This document shows, piece after piece, positions 37,429 to 46,730 of a DNA stretch of 64,000 bases; the first letter of the stretch is position 1; each line of letters opens with the position of its first letter. Both the position numbers and the translations under genes were made by a program. Below the pieces are notes generated by a model that had not been told where the DNA came from, made no database searches, and worked only from the letters and a program-made list of their open reading frames with translations. The stretch comes from JAWSVE01 sp033852115. GTDB lineage: Bacteria > Pseudomonadota > Gammaproteobacteria > Pseudomonadales > Cellvibrionaceae. The stretch covers positions 124,001-188,000 of the forward strand of contig JAWSVE010000001.1 in the NCBI GenBank assembly GCA_033852115.1, in the 5' to 3' direction.

Positions 37429-40400
37429 AACAATCAATCGACATCTGGACAGGCAATGACAAAATTAATTGGCTCTGCCTATTCATTAATGAGTTCACAG
37501 GGAAAAGTGATTTAAACTTAGCTCCACTATTACTGTCTGGGTTTCACTCACTTCGCTCCTCTTCTGTCGCCCAAGAGAATGAGTTCGCGTACTTCAATAT
37601 TCGCCAATTAATGCTGCGCTTCTCTAACCTAACAGCAATTAAAAAAGCGGTTGTCCGTTATAATGAACATTATACAAGCGGTGAGACTACGAGCGACCAA
37701 CGACTGTTTAATATCGATGAAAAGACACTGACCTTCCAACCACTACTGGATTTAATGCCACCCGAATACGAGCAAGCCAAACAAGTTTTGCTAAAACCTC
37801 TCGAATTTTCAAAGCACGGAAAAAGTGTCGCAAAAGCCGATAAAGAGTTGTTCATCGAGGTAGACGATATCGGTATTAAACGTCCGTACAACATTAAAGA
37901 TTTGCCGAGCACCCTTTCAAACACGCAACATAATATAAGCAATCAATCCAGCGGACCTATTCAAATCCCTATCGCAGAGTTATTCGAAGAAGCAACAGAG
38001 ATGGATCTACTTGACGTAAAGCACTCGCGACGCCCTGGTAACTGGGTTTCACGGCTTGAGAACATCTTATTAGAAAAACCCAAGGAAAACGGCGGTTTTT
38101 CTCGCGCAGATACCCTTGAACTTGCAGGTTTAAAACACCTCATTGGACTACCAGGAGCCGGCAAGACAACGCTATTAATGTGCTTAACGCGATGGCTCTC
38201 ACGAAAAGACTATAAAACGGCCGTTGTATTTCCATCTGTAGAAGTCAGCCGTCAATACCTGACAGCCTTAAAAGACTACGATGTGGCTGCAGGCCTGTTA
38301 ACTGGACAAAGCCAATCCACTCGAGCCCGACACGCTCATAATATCGCCGAAACAATTGCATGTGCAGACCCACTAAAAGGCTTCGCAAAAGAATTTGCAG
38401 GAAGCGAGTACTTTTCCACGCATTGTGTATTACCTGCTTTTACCGATGCAATGGAAGATGGGATAAATCCAACACGTAACTTTTGCGGCAAGGTAAAAGA
38501 AAGAACAAAGAGTCGAGATGGTAGTGCGAGCAAGCCTGTCAGCCGCCTCTGTCCTCTATGGGGGATGTGTGGTTATCACAAAGCATCCCGAGAACTTATT
38601 GATGTGAACGTCTGGCTAGGCCACATTGCATCATTTGACACCCTCATTCCTCCTCATGCAACTCAGCTTCATTATCGATACTTCGAGCACATCGCTAGGG
38701 AGTTTGATGTCGTAATTATTGATGAAGCAGACCAAGTTCAATCTTGGCTAGATGATCAAGGCGTGTCGAAGCTCACACTAACAGGAGACTCCGAATCATT
38801 TCATGCCGACCTGCAAAAACGCCAAAATCAAATGACCGTCGAGCATAATTATGCGCTTGGCGACCCCAACATATTTAACTTTACGTTAACGGCCATGGAT
38901 TTTAGCCGAAACAGCCATATGCTGGTTGGCACTATCCAAAAACTAGACGAGGAACTCCGAAAACAATATCAAGGCATTTTTCTTACCTCTTCTCGCTTGA
39001 TAAATGCCATTGTCAGTGGTGATAAAGCCAAGAGCGGATTGGCCGAAGAACTAGAGGGTATCGATAGTCGCTTCAGACAAAAAGAAGCCATTACACTTCT
39101 TTGGGAAAGCGCAGCTAACGCCGCTTTTTACAATCGACAAGATATGGCCGAACAAGATACCGTTGAACAATTGAAAATTCAGCGTATAGCTGAAAACCTT
39201 AACTTTAGTGAAGAGGAAATTAAAAACCAATTTAAAAACCTTTCAAGTGCTTGCAGAATTTGGCTAACAGAAGAACGTAGCTCTAATCGCGACATCGGAA
39301 TGACCAGGATATGCACAGCTCTTTCTGAACTAGCTCACCGAAGTCAATCCCCGTCTTTCGATAAAAAGGTTCACTTACTGGTTTGCGTAACTTTTACGAT
39401 TTTCTCCTACAAAAAACTGGCCCCCCACTCCGAAGCTCTCATTGAGCAAGGTTTTTTGACGCCGTCGCATGTCGAGCAACGTTGCTCTGACGATTTACTA
39501 AGCTACACAACAGATAATATATTAGGCAGACTGTCCGGGGTGCGATTTTTTCTTGATAATCGTTCGTCCAAACACTCGGAGTTGTCGAGCGTAAAGTTAC
39601 AATACGCCGTGTTTTCAGGTTCTCCGAGATCCTTTATTTATCACCTCCACAAGTCCGTACCGGGAGTAAGTCGCGCCCCCGCCGTTTTATTAGCAAGTGC
39701 TACAAGCTATTTAGAGCAAAGCCCTGCTTACCATATCAACCGCGTACCAGATTATATCGTCAGAGCGTGCAACAACGACGAAAGATCTGACAAAAGCTTT
39801 TTTGAATTTAAGCCCATTCCTAACGCATCAAAGCCAGGAACATGCCTCCGATACAGTGGCGAAGCACTACCCTCGGTTCGAGAAGGCAATCTCCGAAAAA
39901 TGGTATCGTACCTACTCAAAGATGGCGTTGATGACTCCGTGGTAGGCAAAGCGATTACAAGCTTCGATTCAGGTGAGCGCAAAAGGAAAGCCGCATTCGT
40001 GGTGAATAGCTACCAACACTGTGAAATGCTCAAGCGACACATCGACCAACGACATCCTGAGTGGGCCTCAAAGACAGTTGCCGTTGTAAAGGATGTGGAA
40101 GCATACGATGGCGCCCCGGGTTACGTCACGAACTCACAAGTCGAAGCGCTCGGAGACATGGATAATATTGAACTTATCATTTTCCCTATGGGCGCCATAG
40201 GCAGAGGAACTAATATCGTATTCAGTAAAGGGACGAGAGCACGAGACGCGGCAATAGGAACGATGTACTTTTTGACACGCCCACACCCTTCCACTGATGA
40301 CCTATCACTACTGATTAGCATTGCCGCACAACAATCCGAGGAGTTTAACGCCGAGACATTCTCGGAAGACGCTTCATTTGAAGATATTGCCACGCATCAT

Positions 40401-40874
40401 ATGACTGCTCGTAATAAAGCCTACGATAAAGTCTGGAGGCTGTTACTCAACCCACTTATTGCCAGCAGGCTTGGCGATTTAATGGAACCCTTCACGGCTA
40501 ACATTTCCGTGTCGCTACTACAAACTATTGGACGGGGAATGCGAAATAGCTGCCGAGTTCAATGCTTTTTTGTGGATGCAGCCTGGGCTAAAAACTCCGC
40601 CAAAAACGATGAATCGATACTAGATACAAACGAAACCAGTATGCTCGTGCAGCTCATCAACATATTAAAATCCTGCGTAAATCACACCGATCCAATTAAG
40701 CGCTCAGTTTACGAGGAGTTATACAGCGCTTTCTTAGAGCCGCTAAGCGAAACACAGGGACTTCATTACGATAAAAGAAATGTAAAAACACTCTCGCCGC
40801 ACTACGACGCCGCAAGCGAGAGTAGCCTCGATGGAATAACTACAACCGAAGCTTTACTTTCCGACAACACCTAA
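37425..40874 (+). CDS. pPIWI_RE system DinG/XPD-like helicase
   Basis: Superfamily 2 helicase of 1149 aa, second gene of the system. After a ~200-residue N-terminal region of its own comes Walker A (LIGLPGAGKTTLLMCL near 240) and then four cysteines near 333, 353, 375 and 381 (FCGKV, RLCPLWGMCGYH), spaced as in Fe-S cluster helicases of the DinG/XPD group. The DExx box is VVIIDEADQVQ near 431. Helicase domain 2 contains FPMGAIGRGTNIVF and motif VI, QTIGRGMRNSCR, near 1033. The start overlaps the upstream stop, and the Argonaute-like gene begins directly after the stop. It presumably unwinds DNA for the PIWI and REase partners. Confidence 0.85.
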   Translation: MKQSIDIWTGNDKINWLCLFINEFTGKSDLNLAPLLLSGFHSLRSSSVAQENEFAYFNIRQLMLRFSNLTAIKKAVVRYNEHYTSGETTSDQRLFNIDEKTLTFQPLLDLMPPEYEQAKQVLLKPLEFSKHGKSVAKADKELFIEVDDIGIKRPYNIKDLPSTLSNTQHNISNQSSGPIQIPIAELFEEATEMDLLDVKHSRRPGNWVSRLENILLEKPKENGGFSRADTLELAGLKHLIGLPGAGKTTLLMCLTRWLSRKDYKTAVVFPSVEVSRQYLTALKDYDVAAGLLTGQSQSTRARHAHNIAETIACADPLKGFAKEFAGSEYFSTHCVLPAFTDAMEDGINPTRNFCGKVKERTKSRDGSASKPVSRLCPLWGMCGYHKASRELIDVNVWLGHIASFDTLIPPHATQLHYRYFEHIAREFDVVIIDEADQVQSWLDDQGVSKLTLTGDSESFHADLQKRQNQMTVEHNYALGDPNIFNFTLTAMDFSRNSHMLVGTIQKLDEELRKQYQGIFLTSSRLINAIVSGDKAKSGLAEELEGIDSRFRQKEAITLLWESAANAAFYNRQDMAEQDTVEQLKIQRIAENLNFSEEEIKNQFKNLSSACRIWLTEERSSNRDIGMTRICTALSELAHRSQSPSFDKKVHLLVCVTFTIFSYKKLAPHSEALIEQGFLTPSHVEQRCSDDLLSYTTDNILGRLSGVRFFLDNRSSKHSELSSVKLQYAVFSGSPRSFIYHLHKSVPGVSRAPAVLLASATSYLEQSPAYHINRVPDYIVRACNNDERSDKSFFEFKPIPNASKPGTCLRYSGEALPSVREGNLRKMVSYLLKDGVDDSVVGKAITSFDSGERKRKAAFVVNSYQHCEMLKRHIDQRHPEWASKTVAVVKDVEAYDGAPGYVTNSQVEALGDMDNIELIIFPMGAIGRGTNIVFSKGTRARDAAIGTMYFLTRPHPSTDDLSLLISIAAQQSEEFNAETFSEDASFEDIATHHMTARNKAYDKVWRLLLNPLIASRLGDLMEPFTANISVSLLQTIGRGMRNSCRVQCFFVDAAWAKNSAKNDESILDTNETSMLVQLINILKSCVNHTDPIKRSVYEELYSAFLEPLSETQGLHYDKRNVKTLSPHYDAASESSLDGITTTEALLSDNT

Positions 40875-43724
40875 ATGACAAAGGTAACAAAAGTGACTAA
40901 GAATACGAATAAATCGACTGAAAAGGATGTTGCACATGCGCTTTTTTACCCTGGAGATGCGGAAGCGCTTTCTAGAAATACCTGTTTAGTAAAATGGACG
41001 CCGCAATGGATGACAATCATGCGGGAAATCATATCTTACGCTGAAGCCGCAAGTAACGACTTCCAATCCATTCCAACAGCATCGTTAAAATCTATCCTGG
41101 AAATACACTTAGATGGGCTGCTACTTGTACGAGCATATTCAGGCCTAAAAACAAACGACTTAAAGTACTTCAAGCCTTCATCAAAAATAGAACCCTTTAT
41201 TATCGCGATTGATCAAAGTGATATTGCTGAAACCATTAGTAGTTGCATTGATACTTGGGTGGACGACTACCTCGTACCGTTCATGGAAAAGCGTGAAATG
41301 CCGGATTCATTGCGCGATAATTTATTTTCAGCGCTGGATTCAAAATTAGTATTTTCTGTAGAATCACAATCCTTTGAGCTACTGCCTTGGGGCGCCTCAA
41401 ACAATGGCACTGCCGCACCACTCTTTAGCCCACATGGGTATTCTATTACAGCAAATGATATCGCCAGACTTTTAGAGGGCGTATCTATCTTCCCCGAATT
41501 ACCGCCAGTAATGCGAGTTATAGGATCAGATTTAGGCAACAATACCGCCGAACTCATAACCCCAATCATAGATCAGTTTCAAGAAAAGGGCTTATTTAGT
41601 CTTTATTGTAAAATTTCAATTGAAACACTGCCCACCGTCAGTTACCCAATTATCAATTTCAATTTTGGCCGCAGGCGATGGGTATCAGCACTGAAAGAAA
41701 AGTTTTCGCACAATCAAAATGCATCAGCCTTTCTATTTGATGAAGGCAAGGGGCGTGTTTACACCTTCAATATTGCGAAGAGGAGGCAGGATAACGGTGA
41801 GAGAAAATGGCTTCCCGACGACTCATTTAGCGCCCTGCGTGACCGCTTTGATCTACCGGAGATAATCGATGAAAGTGAAATATATACGCTCAATATCAAT
41901 GGTATTCGATCTAGCGTCAGCCATTCTCACTCCAGCGATGGCGGTGGCTATTCTGGGAAAAATTTGTTGGGCTCCGGGGTAACAGAACGAGATAGAAGCG
42001 ACGCATTTAATCTTATATTCGATAACTTAGCGCCCTACGGGTTTCATAGAATGGATAGCTTTCACAAAATTGATAATGAAATTCAGTTTTTAAAAAGAAA
42101 AAAGATCAACTATCTCGACCTCGTCACACTGTGCATGCACATTAATGAAGATCAAACCGCCTCTGAGGATTTGAGCAACGAAACCATCAATAGCGATATT
42201 CTACCAAACGAAAGAGAAACAATACAATTGTTAGGTCAGGAATGGTTTGAAATGACCGCCCTACTCGCGGAAAATTTAAGTGACCCTGACAAACTGAAAA
42301 ATATAAAACAAAAAGCCGATAAAGTGGGGAATATGAAAAATATAAACCGCGATATTATCCGCGACCACTTCCCCACCAATAATGCCCCTAGAATTTTACT
42401 CATTTGTCAAGATCAGAGCCAACAAGGGATTATTAAGTATATTGTTGATCAATTATTTGGCGACAGCATTCAAGTGATCAGCACGCTATTACCAGCAAAC
42501 ACGCATGGACCAAAAAAATCCCTCCCCGGCTCAGAGTTAACTACAGCAAAACGATTACAACTTCGAAAAGATATTTGGGACGCAGCAATTAACAATGCCA
42601 TTTCCAATCAACAAGTGGATATGTGCATAATCCAAGCAGACCAATTTTATGAAGGCCAAGGACGAGATGATACAATTAACAAACCCGCAGCAAAGATCGC
42701 TTTCGCTCAGTCAGGAATACCCACACAATATTTAAATCCAATCGACCGAAGAATCACTAAGCGAGACAAACAATTAAAAGACTATCTCAATAGAATTCGG
42801 AGTGCATTTTTCGATCTGGTTTTTGGGCACCATGGCATCGTCCCTGCGATCAGCGAGAGTGTCACTAAGTATTTCCCTAAGGAGGAAAGTAAGCCTCACT
42901 TCATTTATGGCATTACAAATATTAGAGTGAACACGCGATCAGGGCCCACACCTGCTGAGATTGCCGTTGCGACACGGATAGACGTAAACACCGGCCAACC
43001 TTCGATTAGATTTTGCCACCAAGAGCGCATTTTAGTCACCTCGGACTGGCTCAATTACCGAGATGCAATTCAATATCTCACCACGCGATTTAACCGGAAA
43101 GTCACACTCGGAACAAATAAATCAAGACTCCCTCGTCACGAAGTCTACCTCCTATTTTGCAAAAATATTTTTAAGGAAGCCAACCAGAACAAAGGAGTCA
43201 TCTATCTGGAAAGCGCCCCAAAGAGCGCATTGACCCCGTGGATGTCTGACACCCAAGTCGGAGAAGATTCAAGCTTATTCTCAGACTTCCCCGCTCTTAG
43301 AGTGATACGAGTTCGTAGGCAGGCTCCACAACTCTTGATCGAAAAACACAAGGATAATTATTTTACACCTACAACCTGTCGCCGCTTATATTCTGTCGAT
43401 ATGGGAGAGGTTCCAACATATTGGTCACTTGGTCAGCCACTCAGTCAAAAGAAACGTGGCATTAGTACTTACCGCAGCATTGAACTGCCAGGGAAAGGAG
43501 AAGACGAAACAAAGCTTCATGATCCAATCCTGGGCTCAACGCCGACGCCAAACGCCGTTGAATTTGTCGTACTATCAGCACCTGAAGATGAACCGGTCGA
43601 TAAGCTCATCCAATTTACTACTTCACTAAGGGTTGGCATTCTTCAGGCTAATTATTCGAATTTCGTCTCTTTACCTGCACCGCTTTTCATCACCAGAAAG
43701 CTCAAAGAGTATTTTGAACTGTGA
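40875..43724 (+). CDS. pPIWI_RE Argonaute-like protein
   Basis: Third gene of the system, 949 aa. The N-terminal half is the poorly conserved family-specific region (pPIWI_RE_X/DUF3962-like). The C-terminal part is a PIWI-like RNase H fold: RILLICQDQSQQGIIKYIV near 505 and MCIIQADQFYEGQGRDDTIN near 580. After these come KIAFAQSGIPTQYLNP (the typical PIWI 'gIptQ' strand), GITNIRVNTRSGPTPAEIAV near 678, and a C-terminus with VSLPAPLFITRKLKEYFEL. The family is named for conserved Arg and Glu residues rather than the standard Ago tetrad. Guide-directed RNA/DNA binding is the family expectation; catalysis cannot be judged by eye. The ATG directly follows the helicase stop codon. Confidence 0.85.
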   Translation: MTKVTKVTKNTNKSTEKDVAHALFYPGDAEALSRNTCLVKWTPQWMTIMREIISYAEAASNDFQSIPTASLKSILEIHLDGLLLVRAYSGLKTNDLKYFKPSSKIEPFIIAIDQSDIAETISSCIDTWVDDYLVPFMEKREMPDSLRDNLFSALDSKLVFSVESQSFELLPWGASNNGTAAPLFSPHGYSITANDIARLLEGVSIFPELPPVMRVIGSDLGNNTAELITPIIDQFQEKGLFSLYCKISIETLPTVSYPIINFNFGRRRWVSALKEKFSHNQNASAFLFDEGKGRVYTFNIAKRRQDNGERKWLPDDSFSALRDRFDLPEIIDESEIYTLNINGIRSSVSHSHSSDGGGYSGKNLLGSGVTERDRSDAFNLIFDNLAPYGFHRMDSFHKIDNEIQFLKRKKINYLDLVTLCMHINEDQTASEDLSNETINSDILPNERETIQLLGQEWFEMTALLAENLSDPDKLKNIKQKADKVGNMKNINRDIIRDHFPTNNAPRILLICQDQSQQGIIKYIVDQLFGDSIQVISTLLPANTHGPKKSLPGSELTTAKRLQLRKDIWDAAINNAISNQQVDMCIIQADQFYEGQGRDDTINKPAAKIAFAQSGIPTQYLNPIDRRITKRDKQLKDYLNRIRSAFFDLVFGHHGIVPAISESVTKYFPKEESKPHFIYGITNIRVNTRSGPTPAEIAVATRIDVNTGQPSIRFCHQERILVTSDWLNYRDAIQYLTTRFNRKVTLGTNKSRLPRHEVYLLFCKNIFKEANQNKGVIYLESAPKSALTPWMSDTQVGEDSSLFSDFPALRVIRVRRQAPQLLIEKHKDNYFTPTTCRRLYSVDMGEVPTYWSLGQPLSQKKRGISTYRSIELPGKGEDETKLHDPILGSTPTPNAVEFVVLSAPEDEPVDKLIQFTTSLRVGILQANYSNFVSLPAPLFITRKLKEYFEL

Positions 43725-43866
43725 ACTGACGACGCTTTCCGTTACGACGTACACAACTGACATATTCATAGAGTGGGAAATGTAAGCTATGCCTATAACT
43801 CATAACAAATACAGCCCAACATCTGCACAAAACATAGTTAACAACATTAAGGGAAATTGAATTTTA

Positions 43867-44451
43867 ATGAGCATTATCTGGTGGGAAAAAACGGTCGAAT
43901 ATTATTTCGTAAAAAAATACGTAGAGCTAGATGCATTTATTGCTCCCCTTGATGGACATCAGGAGCGCGCAGGGGACACAATATTGGGAAACGAAGAAAA
44001 CTGGATTCTTATTGAATTCAAAAAGGACGAAACATGCTTAACAGATGAGTGCCGAAAATTCACCAACTATGAAGAAGCAAAAGGTATTCTAATTGATGAA
44101 AGCAGCCACCACTTAATAATCTACGGAGAGAGTTCAGGAAGAGACATTGATTTAGTATGCCAAGAGTATTTTTCTGAAGAACAACTGCATATCGAGGATG
44201 CTCTTAGCCAGGGCACTGATATCGATAGTTTTTTTGAGTACGTGAGGAAGTTTGTCACATTTAAAAAGAATTCAAATAAGAGTTCCGGAGGTTTCGGACT
44301 CGTTGCGGGTATTAGGAGCGATGGCACAGTGACGAAGTGTATGAAACTATCTGAGTTTGGACAAGCGATGCAACTGGAACAGAAACTACAAGCGAAACTC
44401 AAGCCGTCGCCAGTACGCAACAGAGACCCGGGGCCGTCATGGGACCGCTAG
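43867..44451 (+). CDS. Small PD-(D/E)xK-like nuclease or hypothetical
   Basis: A 194-aa protein 142 bp downstream of the Argonaute-like gene on the same strand. The N-terminal part reads AFIAPLDGHQERAGDTILGN followed by ENWILIEFKKDE, which fits the E...D...(D/E)xK pattern of restriction-like nucleases (Asp near 38, IEFKK near 49-53). The central part may carry a second helix bundle (EEAKGILIDESSHHLIIYG). The C-terminus is Lys/Pro-rich. No family name is offered. It may be an accessory of the pPIWI_RE system or an independent gene. Confidence 0.6.
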   Translation: MSIIWWEKTVEYYFVKKYVELDAFIAPLDGHQERAGDTILGNEENWILIEFKKDETCLTDECRKFTNYEEAKGILIDESSHHLIIYGESSGRDIDLVCQEYFSEEQLHIEDALSQGTDIDSFFEYVRKFVTFKKNSNKSSGGFGLVAGIRSDGTVTKCMKLSEFGQAMQLEQKLQAKLKPSPVRNRDPGPSWDR

Positions 44452-44533
44452 ATAAATCCAAGATCTCACTTTACCACCGCAAAGAAGTCCCCTATAAAAC
44501 AACTTTAAAAGCTAATTATACAGAGCGAACATC

Positions 44534-44725
44534 TTGAAATCACATACCGGAGGAAAGCAACTCACGATTCCTTATGCCTTAGTGGTCACACTAGATTCGA
44601 GCAACGTCAAGCCACATATCTACGAAGAAGTTAAGCCCAGCCTTGAACAACAGATAAAACAAGCGACCAAAGAGAAAACCTCGCCAATGAGACTCACTCA
44701 CGCCATCTGCCTCATTGCAGCCTAA
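44534..44725 (+). CDS. Small hypothetical protein
   Basis: A 63-codon frame from a TTG at 44534 (MKSHTGGKQLTIPYALVVTL) to 44725, directly followed by a hairpin that looks like a terminator. There is no clear ribosome site. The hydrophilic sequence matches nothing I know. The adjacent terminator is the best argument that some transcript ends here. Confidence 0.3.
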   Translation: MKSHTGGKQLTIPYALVVTLDSSNVKPHIYEEVKPSLEQQIKQATKEKTSPMRLTHAICLIAA

Positions 44726-44726
44726 G

Positions 44727-44754
44727 AAGGTAGGTGCTTTTAGCATCTACCTTT
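44727..44754 (+). terminator. Likely intrinsic terminator
   Basis: An 11-bp stem AAGGTAGGTGC / GCATCTACCTT (one G-T wobble) with a 5-nt loop and a short T-run, just after the small frame at 44534-44725. It may close the transcript carrying the small nuclease-like gene. Confidence 0.55.
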
Positions 44755-45047
44755 ATACAACACCCCGCCCGCTCAGATAACAGCTACCCCCCACTACAAG
44801 CCACAAACGCAGCCCCCAACAGAACATTCAAAGGCGCCCTCTTTGTTTGTTGACCGTATTGCCAAAACCTGTAGATCTGGTATCTTAAGTATCGGAGCTG
44901 ATGCCAAGGCTGTAAGTGACCTAAAAGACAGCAATTTTAACTACCTACTTTTCAGTCGATTTTTTCTAACTCCGCTGGCAAGTGTAGTGAATTAAACACT
45001 TACTACTACATACCAAAGCCCAGCATTGTTAAGAAAGGATCACTCCA
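44755..45047. other. Gap with no recognised gene
   Basis: About 290 bp, C-rich at the left. It presumably carries the promoter of the 524-aa gene. AAGAAAGGATCA (with AAAGGA) lies about 8 bp before the ATG at 45048. No repeats or RNA genes were recognised. Confidence 0.4.
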
Positions 45048-46622
45048 ATGAGTACAGACCTCTCCAAGCTTTGCGCAGATTTTCTGCGTCAAAAACATGC
45101 TTCTCTATCCCCCGAAAAACTAAAAGCATCACATGCCAGAGAACTGGTGGCGGCTTTTTTTGGGTATAAAAGCCATGCAGCGCTTATGGCAGAAAAAGCG
45201 TATCCCCTTCAAAGGCTCGAAGATGCCTATATCTTTATTCCCGACCTTCCCTTACTGGAAGATCGGCGCGTGAAGCTAAACGATTTACCTGCCGACCTCA
45301 TCTCTTCAATGAATATTGCGAAGCTTCTTTCAGACTTTTTATCCGGTGAAGGATTATGTGGCGGAAACGTTTGGCTCTATGACTCTCTCGAGAGCTACAT
45401 CACTGACGTCTTCCTTCCTGACAGCCAAACACTGATTGATGATGAGCTATCGGGCGTGATGGCAGAAACTAATGCGGGCTTCTTTGACTCGCCATATTAT
45501 GATGATGTCAAAATTCATAATGGCGATGACGAATTGATCGTCACTGCCTCCGCGCAATACAAAGGCGAACCTCTCGATGATAAGCCATTTTGTGGTGACA
45601 CCATTGATATGGGCGTTCAAATTACTTTACCTCGTATAGCCGGAAAGCGTGGTTTTTACGACTTCGAATTAGAGGTAGGCGGCAGTATCAATGATGACTG
45701 GGTGGATCCGGACCTAAAATATGGCAAACCTCTTCAAAGCAGACTCGCAGAGGAACTGGGCATTAGTGATGATGACCTAGAAATGCTGGAATGGGAAACA
45801 CAAGAAAACAGCAGTAATGACGGACTGATTTATGATTTCATTCTGACCTTTGACGACACTTGCCCACCTGAAATATTGGGGAAAATTGAAGGCTTGAGTG
45901 ATGACAAAACTATTCGTGTTAGCGCCAACGTATTTGATGAGCACACACAATTAGCGGAGCCTTCTACACCTAACGACAATAGGGGAAATACGATGAGCAC
46001 TTACCCCAAACGGGTTGCCGATAATATTTTGCCATTATCCATGGCGGGGGATTTGCCTGCGGCATTTAAAGAATGGCATTTCACCGATAAAGTGAAAGAT
46101 CATTTAAAACCTAATGAAGATTGCGAGCTATGTGACAACGAAAAGTTACGATATCACTTCGAAATTGAAAACGAAATTACTCGAAACCGACTATGGATTG
46201 GATCCAGCTGTATTCTAAAGTTTCAAGTTCAAGTATTTGATAATAAGGGTAACGTTCTCAACGCAAAAGATACCGAGAAAAAACTAAATAAATTAAAAGA
46301 CAAAATGTGTTATGACGCGTGCATTAATGCTCTTAAAAACCTCGCAATAGCTGAACCAAACGAAATTTTAAGCAATGCACTAAATTATTACCTTAAGAAC
46401 AAATACTTGACCCCCAAGTATGCCTTTGTCGTTTTCTGGCGACTGAACAAGAATGACATTGATCATAGTCCGTCATTTTTTAAAGTCGCACTCAATAAGA
46501 ACAAGTACAAAGAACACCTGGAGGAAATGGACACCTTTAAAGTTCATACGTTCTGGAAGGCTTTATCCAGCAGCCAAAAGAAAATTGCTGAGCGATTGGG
46601 TCATACCGCGCCTCCAGCATAG
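45048..46622 (+). CDS. Two-part protein of unknown function with CxxC module
   Basis: A 524-aa protein, not recognised as a whole. Residues 1-45 (LCADFLRQKHASLSPEKLKA, then HARELVAAFFGYKSHAALMA) resemble the short helical domain seen at the N-terminus of some glyoxalase-superfamily plasmid and phage proteins. Residues 60-300 are acidic and beta-rich. Residues 316-524 look like a separate domain: an EDCELCDNEKLRYHFEI zinc-knuckle-like motif, then NRLWIGSSCILKFQVQVFD, and a Lys-rich helical tail. An internal ATG at 45993, in frame, has a better ribosome site (AGGGGA) than many true starts here, and both halves begin with MST. It may therefore give two products. Confidence 0.65.
   Translation: MSTDLSKLCADFLRQKHASLSPEKLKASHARELVAAFFGYKSHAALMAEKAYPLQRLEDAYIFIPDLPLLEDRRVKLNDLPADLISSMNIAKLLSDFLSGEGLCGGNVWLYDSLESYITDVFLPDSQTLIDDELSGVMAETNAGFFDSPYYDDVKIHNGDDELIVTASAQYKGEPLDDKPFCGDTIDMGVQITLPRIAGKRGFYDFELEVGGSINDDWVDPDLKYGKPLQSRLAEELGISDDDLEMLEWETQENSSNDGLIYDFILTFDDTCPPEILGKIEGLSDDKTIRVSANVFDEHTQLAEPSTPNDNRGNTMSTYPKRVADNILPLSMAGDLPAAFKEWHFTDKVKDHLKPNEDCELCDNEKLRYHFEIENEITRNRLWIGSSCILKFQVQVFDNKGNVLNAKDTEKKLNKLKDKMCYDACINALKNLAIAEPNEILSNALNYYLKNKYLTPKYAFVVFWRLNKNDIDHSPSFFKVALNKNKYKEHLEEMDTFKVHTFWKALSSSQKKIAERLGHTAPPA
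45981..45995 (+). promoter_or_regulatory. Internal ribosome-binding site and start codon
   Basis: AGGGGAAATACGATG lies inside the 524-codon frame, in frame (codon 316). The Shine-Dalgarno spacing is good, and the protein from here would be MSTYPKRVADNILPL onward (209 aa), covering the complete CxxC domain. Confidence 0.5.
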
Positions 46623-46698
46623 TTATTGGCCGCGAACCACAGCAGCTTGCCAGCACCGCAGAGGTCAACTGACCAGTTTTATATCGAATCAACTAATA

Positions 46699-46730
46699 CT
46701 TGATGGGTATCTCTCCGAGTACCCATCAAG
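46699..46730. terminator. Hairpin between convergent genes
   Basis: A perfect 11-bp stem CTTGATGGGTA/TACCCATCAAG with a 10-nt loop, overlapping the stop codon of the phosphatase gene and following the 524-aa gene. It lacks long T-runs but is placed as a shared terminator for the convergent transcripts. Confidence 0.55.
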
